From the NCBI GenBank assembly GCA_003225295.1, contig QHYZ01000098.1, forward strand, positions 1 through 34,680: DNA of 34,680 bases. The letters are read 5' to 3'. The stretch is from Acidobacteriota bacterium. Lineage in GTDB: Bacteria > Acidobacteriota > Terriglobia > Acidiferrales > UBA7541. The position numbers were made by a program, and so were the translations under genes. Shown one piece after another: positions 17,200-25,782 of this stretch. Positions within the stretch are counted from its first letter, which is position 1. The number at the start of each line of letters is the position of its first letter. Under the pieces are notes generated by a model. That model was not told the origin of the DNA, made no database searches, and saw only the letters and a list, made by a program, of their open reading frames with translations.

Positions 17200-19017
17200 T
17201 TAGGGCTTGGCCGAAACAAATTGCCTCTTACCAACGATGCCCTTCCCCTCCTGGATCGTCACGATCTGACCGGCCGCCACCCCTGGATAATTTTCATCCT
17301 TGCCGTCAGTCCAACGCACGGACAGGTCGGCGGAGTTCGCCTTCCCTAGACCGAAGTGCAGCCGAAAATCATTCTGCGAAATGAAGGAGCCTCCGCTGCG
17401 CACCTCGTCAATCTGCTTTTTCCCTCCTGAAACCAGGGTGACGCGAGCTCCAATCGCGTCGCTCCCAGAGGGCGTCACCAATCGAACGAGTAAAGAGTTG
17501 CCCAGGCGGGGACCGAGGTTCTTCAGCAGCGAAGGCGGCTCATTCATATTGACAATCACAATTTCCAGCTGGCCGTCATTGTCCAAGTCGCCGACCGCGA
17601 GCCCCCGGGAAGAATGCTCGTCGGATATTCCAGACCCGCTCGCTCCGGAGAGGTCAAAAAATTGACCGTCACCTCGGTTCCAATAGAGGAGTCGTCTTTG
17701 CCTGAATTTCTCCGCGGTGTGCCCGGAATCGACCTCCGGATACACATGACCGTTGGCGACGATCAAGTCTTTCCATCCGTCGTTGTCGATATCCAGAAAT
17801 GCGGTGCCCCATCCAAGATACTTGGTGTTCACCGCCAATCCGGAAGGAATGGTGGCGTCGTCGAAGTTATTTCCACCCAGATTTCGGTACAGAGTGTGCG
17901 TGTCGTCCGCAAAGTTAGTCTTGAAAATATCCAGAAGGCCGTTGCGATCGAAGTCGCCTGCCGTCACACCCATTCCTGCTTGTTCGCGGCCGTCTTCGTT
18001 GTAGGCGATGCCGGCCTGCCCGGCGATCTGCTCAAAGCTCTTGCCGGCCAGGTTGTGATAGTACAAGTTTGGCGTGGAATCGCAGGACACGTAGATATCG
18101 GGCCACCCGTCATAGTCAAAATCCGCGACCAATGCGGTGAAACCGTAGCAGCTCTTCGGCCCGGTAATATGCACTTGGTCGGAGACATCGGTGAAATTTC
18201 CGTGGCCGTCGTTTTGATACAGCGATATCGTTTCCGCAGGCAGTCCGCGGGGCCCACATAAGACCGGCAGTCCTTTCCACTGACATTGCGTTTTATCGCC
18301 GGGCCGCGGAGTCTGCTTGAGGTCGAAGTCCACGTAGTGAACAACCACGAGATCCTGATAACCGTCCCGGTTGAAGTCGAAGAAGGCGCAGCCGGTGCTC
18401 CACCTGGGTTTTGGCTGGATGAGCCCTCGCTCCCTCGTCTCGTCGCGAAAAACGCCGTGCCCCAGATTGTGGTATAGGGCGTTCTGCCCCCACTGTGTGA
18501 TAAAAAGATCCGGATAGCCGTCGTTGTCGATATCGCCGACGCAGACCCCCTGGCCCCAACCCGTGTGAGCCAGCCCGGCCTTGTGTGTTACGTCTTCAAA
18601 CTTTAAGCCACCCAAGTTGTGATAGAGAAAGTGTGTCGGCTTGGGGCCAGTTTCATCCAGCCGGTCAGCATTCACGAGAAAGATGTCGGGGAGACCGTCG
18701 TTGTCATAGTCAAAGATTGCGACTCCCGTGCCCGTCGTTTCCACGATGAACTGTTTGCCGCGCTCCGCCCCCGAGACGTTTATGCCTGTCAAACCAGCTC
18801 GCGCCGCAACATCCTCGTAGCGAACGACCGGTGCCTTCATGCCGCGGGGCAGTGGCCGGGCAGGAACCGCTGTGCCGCCAGTGGCCATTCCTTGTGCGTA
18901 GGCGGCTTGGCAAGCGCCGAGAGCCAAACCAGCAACCGCATACGCAAAGATAATGCGACAGATCCTGGCCTTCCTGCCCGGCCGCTCGTCCGGTCTTATC
19001 TTTCTTATCTGGATCAT
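17200..19017 (-). CDS. CRTAC1/ASPIC-UnbV family protein
   Basis: The 605-residue protein (from ATG 19017) has an export signal (IIFAYAVAGLALGACQAAYAQ) in which LGAC could be a lipobox, although AYAQ is also a good Sec cleavage site. It carries many D-x-D-x-D-G blades (DYDNDGLPD, DIDNDGYPD, DFNRDGYQD, DFDYDGWPD, DFDRNGLLD, DIDNDGWKD, DLDNDGQLE) and a C-terminal ASPIC/UnbV domain (AIGARVTLVSGGKK, FISQNDFRLHFGLG, VRWTDG). An in-frame TTG at 19146 gives a 43-residue extension without a plausible signal, so ATG 19017 is preferred. It is divergent from the long TPR gene at 19280 with about 260 bases between starts, a likely functional pair. Biochemical role unknown. Confidence 0.85.
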   Translation of the reverse strand: MIQIRKIRPDERPGRKARICRIIFAYAVAGLALGACQAAYAQGMATGGTAVPARPLPRGMKAPVVRYEDVAARAGLTGINVSGAERGKQFIVETTGTGVAIFDYDNDGLPDIFLVNADRLDETGPKPTHFLYHNLGGLKFEDVTHKAGLAHTGWGQGVCVGDIDNDGYPDLFITQWGQNALYHNLGHGVFRDETRERGLIQPKPRWSTGCAFFDFNRDGYQDLVVVHYVDFDLKQTPRPGDKTQCQWKGLPVLCGPRGLPAETISLYQNDGHGNFTDVSDQVHITGPKSCYGFTALVADFDYDGWPDIYVSCDSTPNLYYHNLAGKSFEQIAGQAGIAYNEDGREQAGMGVTAGDFDRNGLLDIFKTNFADDTHTLYRNLGGNNFDDATIPSGLAVNTKYLGWGTAFLDIDNDGWKDLIVANGHVYPEVDSGHTAEKFRQRRLLYWNRGDGQFFDLSGASGSGISDEHSSRGLAVGDLDNDGQLEIVIVNMNEPPSLLKNLGPRLGNSLLVRLVTPSGSDAIGARVTLVSGGKKQIDEVRSGGSFISQNDFRLHFGLGKANSADLSVRWTDGKDENYPGVAAGQIVTIQEGKGIVGKRQFVSAKP

Positions 19018-19279
19018 GATCGTTCGTCGAAACTCTCCGCGGCAACGCCCACGGACCGCGTAGTTTGCTTTGCTTCTGTCGCGTTTGACAAGTATTCGAT
19101 AATCTGGTGCTGTCGCGTTCGAAAGGAGCGCAACGAAACAAGTCAACGTTGAGGACCACCAGACATCACTTCGAGAGACGGAGCGCTTGCTGGAATACTC
19201 TTGGCGGCTTTGCCGAGCGCCCGTCCCTGTGTCCGTCGCTTCTTCAATCTGGTGGAGAGCTCACGTAGCAGGATCGAGC

Positions 19280-21853
19280 ATGCTTCCCACGGCTAGCACA
19301 GTCAGATTGATTTCGACGGTATTATGGTTCGTTCTCATCATTCAGGGTTGTTGTTCGCGAACTGTCGCAGCTCAAAGAGACCAGAACTGCAAGGGGCCCG
19401 CTGAATTGGAGCGGGCCCTGGCAACACAGCCATCAGCGGCGGCGTACGATGCGCTGGGTGCGTACTTTGGACAGCGCAAACAATTTTCTTGCGCCTTTTC
19501 CGCGTTTCAGTCAGCGCTCCGTCTTGAACCCAACTCCTGGGAAGCGCACTATAACTTTGGTCTCGCGTATCTGGAGAGTGGCGATGCGGGACGCGCCACG
19601 CGCGAATTCCGAGCAGCGGTGCAACTAAAACCCGAGCTGCCGCAATCGCATGTGGCACTGGGGACTTCGCTCAGCCAGCGGAATGAAACCGACGCCGCGA
19701 TCGAGGAGTTCAAGACAGCACTCCAGATAGACCCGCAATCCGTTCCTGCGCTCAATGGTCTGACCAAGGTGTTGATCGAACAGAAGCGATACTCGGCGGC
19801 TATCGCTTATCTGCGAAACGCGCCGCCGGAGGACACGTTGCAGCTGAATTTGGCAACCGCGTACGCCCGAAATCGAAACAATGACGAGGCGCTCGAAATC
19901 CTCTCGCAGATTGTCCGCAAACAACCATGGTCTTCTCTGGCGCACTTGAATCTCGGTATTGTCTACACGCAGCAAGACCGATATCGGGAAGCAGCCGACG
20001 AATTCCGCGAAGTGCTGCGTCTTGATCCGAAGGATGATGTCGCTCGCGTTTCCCTGGTGAAAGCACTAGCAATCCTTGCTGAATTCCCTTCTGCGTTGCC
20101 TCTAATCCAAGAGTACGCTCGACGCAAGCCACGTGACTTCGACGCTCTGTATCTCACGGGAGTCGTACGACGCGGCCTAGGGAATTACGCAGATGCAGAA
20201 GCTCCCCTCAGGCAAGCCGTTGTCCTAAAATCGGATGACTACGATAGTCGGTACAATCTCGGTTTTGTGCTTGCCAAGCTGGGAAAGACCGCAGAAGCGC
20301 GTGAGCAACTGCAGATCGCTCTGAAGCTCAAGCCGGATTCAAGCGAGGCGCGATTTCAATTAGCCGGCGTGCTCAAGGCCATGGGAGAGCCGGAACAAGC
20401 TCGCGCCGAGCTACAAACCTTCGAGAACGAAAAACGAGAAAGCATAAGCCAAAACGTCGCCGAAACTAAGGCAAACCAAGCGAATGAGTACTTGCAGACC
20501 GGTGAGGTACGGCGCGCCGTGGCCTTGTATCGCGAAGCCATTGCCGATGATCCGAAAAATGCACGGACCTACTACAACCTGGGCCTGGCACTCGATCGTC
20601 TAGGGGACTATCCGAGCGAGCGCGACGCATTGGAACAAGGCCTGGCTGTCGACCCTGCGTTCGCTCCTTTGCATAATCAGATTGGTTTCTTGAGCCTCCA
20701 GGCGGGCCAGATGAACGAGGCTGAAAAGCAATTCAAAACCGCAACGTCACTGGATCCCCAATACTCCGAGGCTCAGAACAATCTCGGCGTCGTTTATGGG
20801 CAGCAGGGCAAGTCCGCGGAAGCGGAAAAGCTATTCCGGCAAGCAGTCGAGAACAATCCTCAATACGCTCAAGCGTTTGTCAACCTTGGCCTGGTCTTTG
20901 CCAGTCAGTCGCGATTTCCGGAAGCAATCCAGGCGCTTCAGAGCGCCGTGCATCTTGAACCGAACAACACCAAAGCCCTCACTTCTCGAGCCATGGTACT
21001 TACTCGCCTTGGTCAACCGACGGAAGCCATCACGGACTTTAGAAAGGTCGTCGAGCTCGATCCCCGCTCCCCGGAAGCACACCTAAATCTCGGTATCGCC
21101 CTCGCGGATCAATTTGATCTCGAGAGTGCACTGAAGGAATTCACTGAAGCGGTAAGACTTGCTCCAGACGCTCCTGCTCCGCACTACAACAAGGGAAGAG
21201 CTCTCGTCGATCTGCAGCGAAACCCGGAAGCCAAACCGGAGCTCGAGACAGCCTCACGGCTCGATCCGAACCTTGTGGACGCGTGGTATCTGCTGGGGAT
21301 CATCGCGAAACAGGCGGGAGAAACGGAGAGATCTATTGAACTATTCGGAAAGGTAGTCACTGCCGACCCGAACAATGCCGACGCGCTTTTTATGCTGGGA
21401 CAGGCTTTGTTGCGTAACGGCGATCGCCCGAAGGCCATTCAGTGTTGGCGAAAAGTGATTGCAATGAATCCTGATCATGGTGAGGCGCTCTACAACCTTT
21501 CCCGCCTGCTGGCGCAAACGGACCTAGGTGAAGCGAAGCTCCTTCAGGATCGCTTTGAAGCCCTGCAAACCAGGCGTCACGTGATGGATCGCGCCCAGAC
21601 ACTCGGAAATTTCGCGCTGTCTTCGGCGGCCGCTCATGACTGGCCACAGGCCATCGCGCAGTTGCAAGAAGGGCTGAAAATCTGTGGCGACTGCAGTGCC
21701 TTGGCCCTCCTGCATAAAAATCTAGGGCTAATCTACTGCCGGTCCGGAAATCTAAAGAGTGGCCGCGTTGAGCTGCTCGAAGCGCGGCAGCTCGCACCTA
21801 AAGATCCGGATATCACCGCCGCCCTCCAACTACTCGAAAAGCTGAGTAAATGA
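19280..21853 (+). CDS. Long exported TPR protein
   Basis: From ATG 19280 (AGGA in AGGATCGAGC lies just upstream) the product is 857 residues: a signal segment (LISTVLWFVLIIQGCCS, where GC may be a lipidation site) followed by about 20 tetratricopeptide repeats, with consensus pieces such as AHYNFGLAYLESGDAGRATR and AQNNLGVVYGQQGKSAEAEK. A TTG at 19187 would add 31 residues and hide the signal, so it is rejected. Such a long solenoid is expected to be a periplasmic or outer-membrane scaffold. Together with the divergent CRTAC1 gene it repeats, in another arrangement, the CRTAC1-TPR pairing of the upstream operon. No enzymatic motif is seen. Confidence 0.85.
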   Translation: MLPTASTVRLISTVLWFVLIIQGCCSRTVAAQRDQNCKGPAELERALATQPSAAAYDALGAYFGQRKQFSCAFSAFQSALRLEPNSWEAHYNFGLAYLESGDAGRATREFRAAVQLKPELPQSHVALGTSLSQRNETDAAIEEFKTALQIDPQSVPALNGLTKVLIEQKRYSAAIAYLRNAPPEDTLQLNLATAYARNRNNDEALEILSQIVRKQPWSSLAHLNLGIVYTQQDRYREAADEFREVLRLDPKDDVARVSLVKALAILAEFPSALPLIQEYARRKPRDFDALYLTGVVRRGLGNYADAEAPLRQAVVLKSDDYDSRYNLGFVLAKLGKTAEAREQLQIALKLKPDSSEARFQLAGVLKAMGEPEQARAELQTFENEKRESISQNVAETKANQANEYLQTGEVRRAVALYREAIADDPKNARTYYNLGLALDRLGDYPSERDALEQGLAVDPAFAPLHNQIGFLSLQAGQMNEAEKQFKTATSLDPQYSEAQNNLGVVYGQQGKSAEAEKLFRQAVENNPQYAQAFVNLGLVFASQSRFPEAIQALQSAVHLEPNNTKALTSRAMVLTRLGQPTEAITDFRKVVELDPRSPEAHLNLGIALADQFDLESALKEFTEAVRLAPDAPAPHYNKGRALVDLQRNPEAKPELETASRLDPNLVDAWYLLGIIAKQAGETERSIELFGKVVTADPNNADALFMLGQALLRNGDRPKAIQCWRKVIAMNPDHGEALYNLSRLLAQTDLGEAKLLQDRFEALQTRRHVMDRAQTLGNFALSSAAAHDWPQAIAQLQEGLKICGDCSALALLHKNLGLIYCRSGNLKSGRVELLEARQLAPKDPDITAALQLLEKLSK

Positions 21854-21912
21854 CAGCGGCGGCGCGTCCCTCGGTTTTCTTTTGGCTCGATCGGCGACAA
21901 GAGCAGCGATCC

Positions 21913-23268
21913 TCAGATGCGAAGAGCAATAACGCTTACGTTCGGATCGGGCCCCTGTGCGGGCAGGTCGACCTGGAGTTTGCCCTCTGATTGACGGATC
22001 TTCAGCACTCGCCCGTTAGCAAGCAAGTAGGCTGAAAGCACTTTTGCTTCGAGGCCATTGATCTCGAGGGGCGCGGATGGCCATTCGAAAACGTGGATGA
22101 AGATCTTGTCCTTCTTCGCCGTCACTCTAATCGACGGAACGCCCTGTACGGGCCCATAGGTAGTTCCGTAGATCGAATCCCCGTTGACCGCGAGCCACTC
22201 TCCGATGGCGCGGAGGCGATCCTGAAACTCCGGCTGAATCACGCCGTCAGGCTGCGGGCCCACGTTTAGAAGAAAATTCCCGCCGCGGCTGGCCACTTCC
22301 ACCAAAGATCGAATGAGCATCTGCGCCGACTTGTACTCGTGATCGTGCATGTTGTAAGCCCAGGTGTTATTGATGGTCATGCAGGTTTCCCACAACTGAA
22401 AGTCCTCGGACCTGGGGATGGTGGTCTTCAATTTCTGCTGGACGCTCGTATCGACAGCGTTAAACCGCACATCCTTGGTCGGGATGGCACTGGGAATGAA
22501 CTGTTCCGGCGTCTGGTAGTCTCCTGGGAGACCAATGCGATCATTCACGAGCGTGGCTGGTTGCAATTTGCGGATCAGGTCCAGGAAGCGAACGCCGCCA
22601 TATTTCTCCTGATGATTCAGGCCATCGAACCAGATCAGCGCGACCGCACCATAGCCGGTGAGAAGCTCGGTGAGCTGCAATTGCATGTAGTCCAAATAGA
22701 GAGGCCATTCCGGGCGCGCGGGTTCACCGTTCCAGTTTTCTTTTGCTAGCTTCGTCGTGTCACGGAACGCCGGGTGATGCATGTCCGGTGGCGAGTAGTA
22801 GAAGCCCAGAGGCATGCTGCGTTCTATGCAGGCGCCTGCCAACTGCTTGACGATGTCCTTGCCATAGGGAGTATTGGTGATCTTGTAGTCCGTGAAGGAC
22901 GTATCGAACATGCAGAAGCCATCGTGATGCTTGGTGGTGAACACCATGTACTGCTGGCCGGCAGCGCGGGCCAGATCGACGAAGGCATCGGGGTCAAACT
23001 TCGTTGGATTGAATCGCATGGGAAGTGCCCGATACTCCGCTTCCGTGATGCCACCGGAAGTCGGCCTCATAATGGGCCACGAGGCTTCGACGCTTGCGAG
23101 CGAATAAGGTCCCCAGTGAATAAACATTCCGAATTTCGCATTGCGATACCACGTCGTGCGCTCCTCCTCGGAGCCGAAGGCCCATCCAAGGCTTGGCGCC
23201 AAGGAAACTGAAGACGCGGCAAGTGCAAACTTTAGGAAATCCCGTCGATCATGCGAATAAGCGCTCAT
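21913..23268 (-). CDS. Tat-exported GH29 alpha-L-fucosidase (copy 2)
   Basis: The 451-residue GH29 enzyme carries a twin-arginine signal (RRDFLKFALAASSVSLAPS at residues 8-26). Family landmarks are AKFGMFIHWGPYS near residue 44, TTKHHDGF at 111-118 and LIWFDGLNH, whose Asp (about residue 215) is the predicted nucleophile. It differs from copy 1 (WFDG against WNDID) and in export route, so the two probably act on different linkages or in different compartments. ATG 23268 was chosen over GTG 23298 because the GTG lacks a ribosome binding site and lengthens the Tat n-region. It follows the mutarotase gene by 36 bases in one operon under the divergent promoter at 23721-23794. Confidence 0.9.
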   Translation of the reverse strand: MSAYSHDRRDFLKFALAASSVSLAPSLGWAFGSEEERTTWYRNAKFGMFIHWGPYSLASVEASWPIMRPTSGGITEAEYRALPMRFNPTKFDPDAFVDLARAAGQQYMVFTTKHHDGFCMFDTSFTDYKITNTPYGKDIVKQLAGACIERSMPLGFYYSPPDMHHPAFRDTTKLAKENWNGEPARPEWPLYLDYMQLQLTELLTGYGAVALIWFDGLNHQEKYGGVRFLDLIRKLQPATLVNDRIGLPGDYQTPEQFIPSAIPTKDVRFNAVDTSVQQKLKTTIPRSEDFQLWETCMTINNTWAYNMHDHEYKSAQMLIRSLVEVASRGGNFLLNVGPQPDGVIQPEFQDRLRAIGEWLAVNGDSIYGTTYGPVQGVPSIRVTAKKDKIFIHVFEWPSAPLEINGLEAKVLSAYLLANGRVLKIRQSEGKLQVDLPAQGPDPNVSVIALRI

Positions 23269-23304
23269 GTCCCTTGAATCTCCACTTTTGAATGTCACGC
23301 CAGG

Positions 23305-23628
23305 TCAATCGAGATGGAAAACCTCTTCCATCTCCGCCCACCACTCGCCCTGTTTTCGGGTCGGCAGAGGTTCCTGCATCGGCTCCATGACCGCCCACCA
23401 CTCCTGAGTTTTGGCATGCGCAGCCATCTTGATCCAGTCACTTTTCAAGTCGCTTCCGTGGTATTCGAAATAGCTGAAGAGCACGCCGTCCTTGAAGTAG
23501 ATGGAATAGTTCTTGATGTTGCATTCCAGAATCTTGTCCAGGACCTCCGTCCAAACCGCCGCGTGGTATCGCTTGTAAGCTTCCTCAGTTCCTGGCTTGA
23601 GCCTGATCATCATTCCAAAGCGCTTCAT
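23305..23628 (-). CDS. L-rhamnose mutarotase family (RhaM-like), probably L-fucose/L-rhamnose anomerase
   Basis: The product is about 107 residues, the usual RhaM length, with family features AYKRYHAAVW near the N terminus (the Tyr and His of the active site), a central NYSIYF strand, and the EWWAVMEPMQEPLP signature. It interconverts alpha and beta anomers of a deoxyhexose in the cytoplasm. The family name says rhamnose, but the fucosidase and fuconate dehydratase neighbours point to L-fucose here; this is inference. I prefer ATG 23628, with AGGG 9 bases upstream, over ATG 23637, which almost touches that element. It is the first gene of the minus-strand operon and has a structured leader with tandem repeats. 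Confidence 0.85.
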   Translation of the reverse strand: MKRFGMMIRLKPGTEEAYKRYHAAVWTEVLDKILECNIKNYSIYFKDGVLFSYFEYHGSDLKSDWIKMAAHAKTQEWWAVMEPMQEPLPTRKQGEWWAEMEEVFHLD

Positions 23629-23650
23629 TGTTCCCATCCCTGGGCTCGGT

Positions 23651-23688
23651 CCTCAGCAGGCTTCGAGGACCTCAGCAGGCTTCGAGGA
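23651..23688. repeat. Perfect 19-bp tandem repeat in the mutarotase leader
   Basis: CCTCAGCAGGCTTCGAGGA occurs twice in a row (23651-23669 and 23670-23688). Each copy contains CAGGCTTCGA, the exact complement of TCGAAGCCTG at 23701-23710. Confidence 0.8.
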
Positions 23689-23710
23689 CCTCGGTCCCTT
23701 TCGAAGCCTG
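23657..23710 (-). promoter_or_regulatory. Alternative stem-loops in the mutarotase leader RNA
   Basis: In the minus-strand transcript the segment 23710-23701 can pair with either copy of the tandem repeat (23685-23676 or 23666-23657), giving two mutually exclusive 10-bp stems. The nearer one has an inner GGAC/GTCC stem. The structures lie about 30 bases or more before the mutarotase start. Regulation by this fold is possible but untested. Confidence 0.4.
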
Positions 23711-23720
23711 CACGCGTTTT

Positions 23721-23794
23721 TTAAGTGCTTAAAATTTCCTTGACAGAAGCTTATACGTAAATATACTTCACCTTGTCAACATTTAAGCACTTAT
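23721..23794. promoter_or_regulatory. Divergent overlapping promoters flanked by mirrored GntR operators
   Basis: Plus strand: TTGACA at 23740-23745, 16 bases, then TATACT at 23762-23767, leading to the GntR gene. Minus strand: TTGACA at 23779-23774, 18 bases, then TATAAG at 23755-23750, leading to the mutarotase. Just downstream of each -10 lies an operator-like element: TTAAGTGCTTAA at 23721-23732 (minus side) and TTAAGCACTTAT at 23783-23794 (plus side, ending 3 bases before the GntR ATG). The layout fits repression of both transcripts, and autorepression, by the GntR protein. Confidence 0.65.
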
Positions 23795-23797
23795 CGT

Positions 23798-24484
23798 ATG
23801 CCAGCTCATTCCGCACTAACGGGAAATGGCCTCGTCAAACACGACTTGGCTGACCGTTTGCGAACCGAAATTATGAACGGCTCGCTGCCTAGAGGGGTCC
23901 GGATCGTTGAGGGAAAGTGGGCCAAGAAGTTTGGAGTGGCGCAGGGCTCCATACGTGAAGCGATCAATATCCTAGCGCTGGAGGGATTTGTCAATAAAGA
24001 GTCAGGGCGAAGTGCGCGAGTTGTCCACCTGACCGAGACGGATGTTGCACAACTCTATGAACTCCGCGGAACCCTGGAAGGATTGGCGGCTCGCCTGGCG
24101 GCACAAGTGCGCCCCGACCTCTCGAAGATTCAATTCGCGGTGGATAGTATGCGACACGCGGCAAACGAGGGAAATTGCGAGGCGCTGCTGCAACATGATC
24201 TTCAATTCCACCTTGGCCTCTGCGAACTTTCTGGCAACCCGTTTATCGTCGAGCAGAGTCGCCGACTTCTCGTGCCGTTCTTTGCGTTCGTGCGTATGCG
24301 AGTCGCGGCCAGCGGGCAAACAACCTCTCCGTGGGACAAGGACTTGGAAGCCCACCAACGGATCATCGACCTTGTGCGCGAAGCGGAGGGCGAGGTTGCA
24401 GAGCAGTACGTGAAGAAAGCGATGGCCCGCTTTGCCAAAACGGCTTACGACAACTGGGAGAATCGTACTTCTCATGCCGGATGA
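23798..24484 (+). CDS. GntR-family (FadR/FCD) regulator, copy 2
   Basis: The 228-residue protein has a GntR winged helix (about residues 12-75: LRTEIMNGSLPRGVRIVEG, GSIREAINILALEGFVNK) and an FCD domain whose probable metal or effector ligands lie in QHDLQFHLGLCELSGNPF and DLEAHQRII. It closely resembles the regulator at 3808. Expected role: repressor of the catabolic operons on both sides, released by a pathway intermediate, perhaps L-fuconate or another sugar acid. The start is ATG 23798, directly after the operator; no conventional ribosome binding site is seen, and a short leader is implied by the promoter at 23740-23767. Its stop overlaps an ATG at 24481, so it is tightly linked to the dehydratase gene. 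Confidence 0.88.
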   Translation: MPAHSALTGNGLVKHDLADRLRTEIMNGSLPRGVRIVEGKWAKKFGVAQGSIREAINILALEGFVNKESGRSARVVHLTETDVAQLYELRGTLEGLAARLAAQVRPDLSKIQFAVDSMRHAANEGNCEALLQHDLQFHLGLCELSGNPFIVEQSRRLLVPFFAFVRMRVAASGQTTSPWDKDLEAHQRIIDLVREAEGEVAEQYVKKAMARFAKTAYDNWENRTSHAG

Positions 24485-24528
24485 CCTCGAACGGGAAGGA
24501 ATCGCGCTGTCCGGTAGAGGAGATGGCG

Positions 24529-25782
24529 ATGCCTGACGCGGCGATCCGTTCGGTCTCGGCGTACGACGCACGATTTCCGCTGCCCCCCGGAGCGGGCACA
24601 GATTCCGTCCACACGAACTCTGAATACAGCTTCGCGGTCACGTCGTTGGCGGGTGAGAACGGTCTTCGAGGGACCGGGATCGCACTCACGCTCGGCAATG
24701 GCAACAAGCTCGTGTGCGACGCGATTGAGATGCTCGCCAAGCCTCTCGCCGGTACTGCTATAGAAGAGCTCATGGCAGACTTTGGGAGTGTCTCTCGGAA
24801 GCTGGCGGACGATCCATCGCTCCGCTGGCTTGGACCTCACAAGGGTGTGGTTCACCTTGCGCTGGCTTCCATCACCAACGCGTGTTTCGACTTTTGGGCC
24901 AAGAGCCGGTGCAAACCTCTGTGGAAATTGCTTCTTGATCTCGCTCCAGGCGAAATCGTTCGTCTTCTGGATTTGAGCTATCTGGAAGAGGTCTTGAACG
25001 AACAAGGCGCGCGCGAACTGCTACAGGGCCAAATGGCGAGCCGCCACCGGCGCATTCCGATTCTGCAGAGTGGCTATCCCGGCTACGACACGTCCGTGGG
25101 GTGGATGGCATACGACGACCAAAAGGTCCGGGACCTGACCCAACGTGCCCTTGGCTCGGGCTTCAGAGCGTTCAAGCTGAAAGTGGGATCCGACGATGGG
25201 CGTCGCGATCTAAGGCGAGCTGCGGTGCTTCGGGAATGCATTGGGGAGTCCGGCGCTCTCATGTTCGACGCCAACCAGCGCTGGAGTCTTCCAGTCGCTA
25301 TCCGGATGTCGCGCGACCTTGCCGTGTACCGGCCTTCATGGATCGAAGAGCCCACTCATCCCGACGACGTTCATGCACATGCCGTGCTGGCGCGCGAAAT
25401 CGCCCCCATTAAGATCGCGGCGGGCGAGCATATTCCGAATCGAGTCGTGTTCAAGAACTTTCTTCAGGCTTCGGCTCTTCACTACGTGCAGGCCGACTGC
25501 ACCAGGCTGGCGGGCGTGAGCGAGTTTCTCGCCGTCAGTCTTCTTGCGAAGAAGTTCCTACTTCCGGTAGTTCCACACGTAGGGGACATGGGGCAATTGC
25601 ATCAGCACCTTGTCTTGTTCAATCACATTGCGCTGGGACACGAAATCTCGTTCCTGGAGCACATCCCCCACCTGCGCAGTCAGTTCGTTTTCCCGGCGTC
25701 TGTTGCGGACGGCTGCTACAAGACTCCGCAGGATCCCGGTGCCTCATGTGACTTGAACTTGTCTCTGGGCGACAATCACTGA
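24529..25782 (+). CDS. L-fuconate dehydratase (enolase superfamily)
   Basis: The 417-residue enzyme dehydrates L-fuconate to 2-keto-3-deoxy-L-fuconate in the non-phosphorylating L-fucose pathway. It matches the family along its length: LRWLGPHKGVVHLALASITNA, then FKLKVG with the KxK pair (Lys216, Lys218), Asp247 in DANQRW, Glu273/274 in WIEEPTHPDD, Glu300 in GEH, Asp323 in QADCTRL and His350 in VVPHVG. These are the expected metal ligands and acid/base residues, at nearly the positions known from the Xanthomonas enzyme. ATG 24529 has GAGGAG 6 bases upstream; an ATG at 24481 overlapping the GntR stop gives a 16-residue extension with little support. Cytoplasmic. A related acid-sugar dehydratase specificity is possible but less likely. 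Confidence 0.88.
   Translation: MPDAAIRSVSAYDARFPLPPGAGTDSVHTNSEYSFAVTSLAGENGLRGTGIALTLGNGNKLVCDAIEMLAKPLAGTAIEELMADFGSVSRKLADDPSLRWLGPHKGVVHLALASITNACFDFWAKSRCKPLWKLLLDLAPGEIVRLLDLSYLEEVLNEQGARELLQGQMASRHRRIPILQSGYPGYDTSVGWMAYDDQKVRDLTQRALGSGFRAFKLKVGSDDGRRDLRRAAVLRECIGESGALMFDANQRWSLPVAIRMSRDLAVYRPSWIEEPTHPDDVHAHAVLAREIAPIKIAAGEHIPNRVVFKNFLQASALHYVQADCTRLAGVSEFLAVSLLAKKFLLPVVPHVGDMGQLHQHLVLFNHIALGHEISFLEHIPHLRSQFVFPASVADGCYKTPQDPGASCDLNLSLGDNH

Noticed and set aside
24331-24528. Extended N terminus for L-fuconate dehydratase
   Set aside because: The first 50 codons overlap the GntR gene and lack family similarity; ATG 24529 has a well-spaced GAGGAG and begins the conserved domain.
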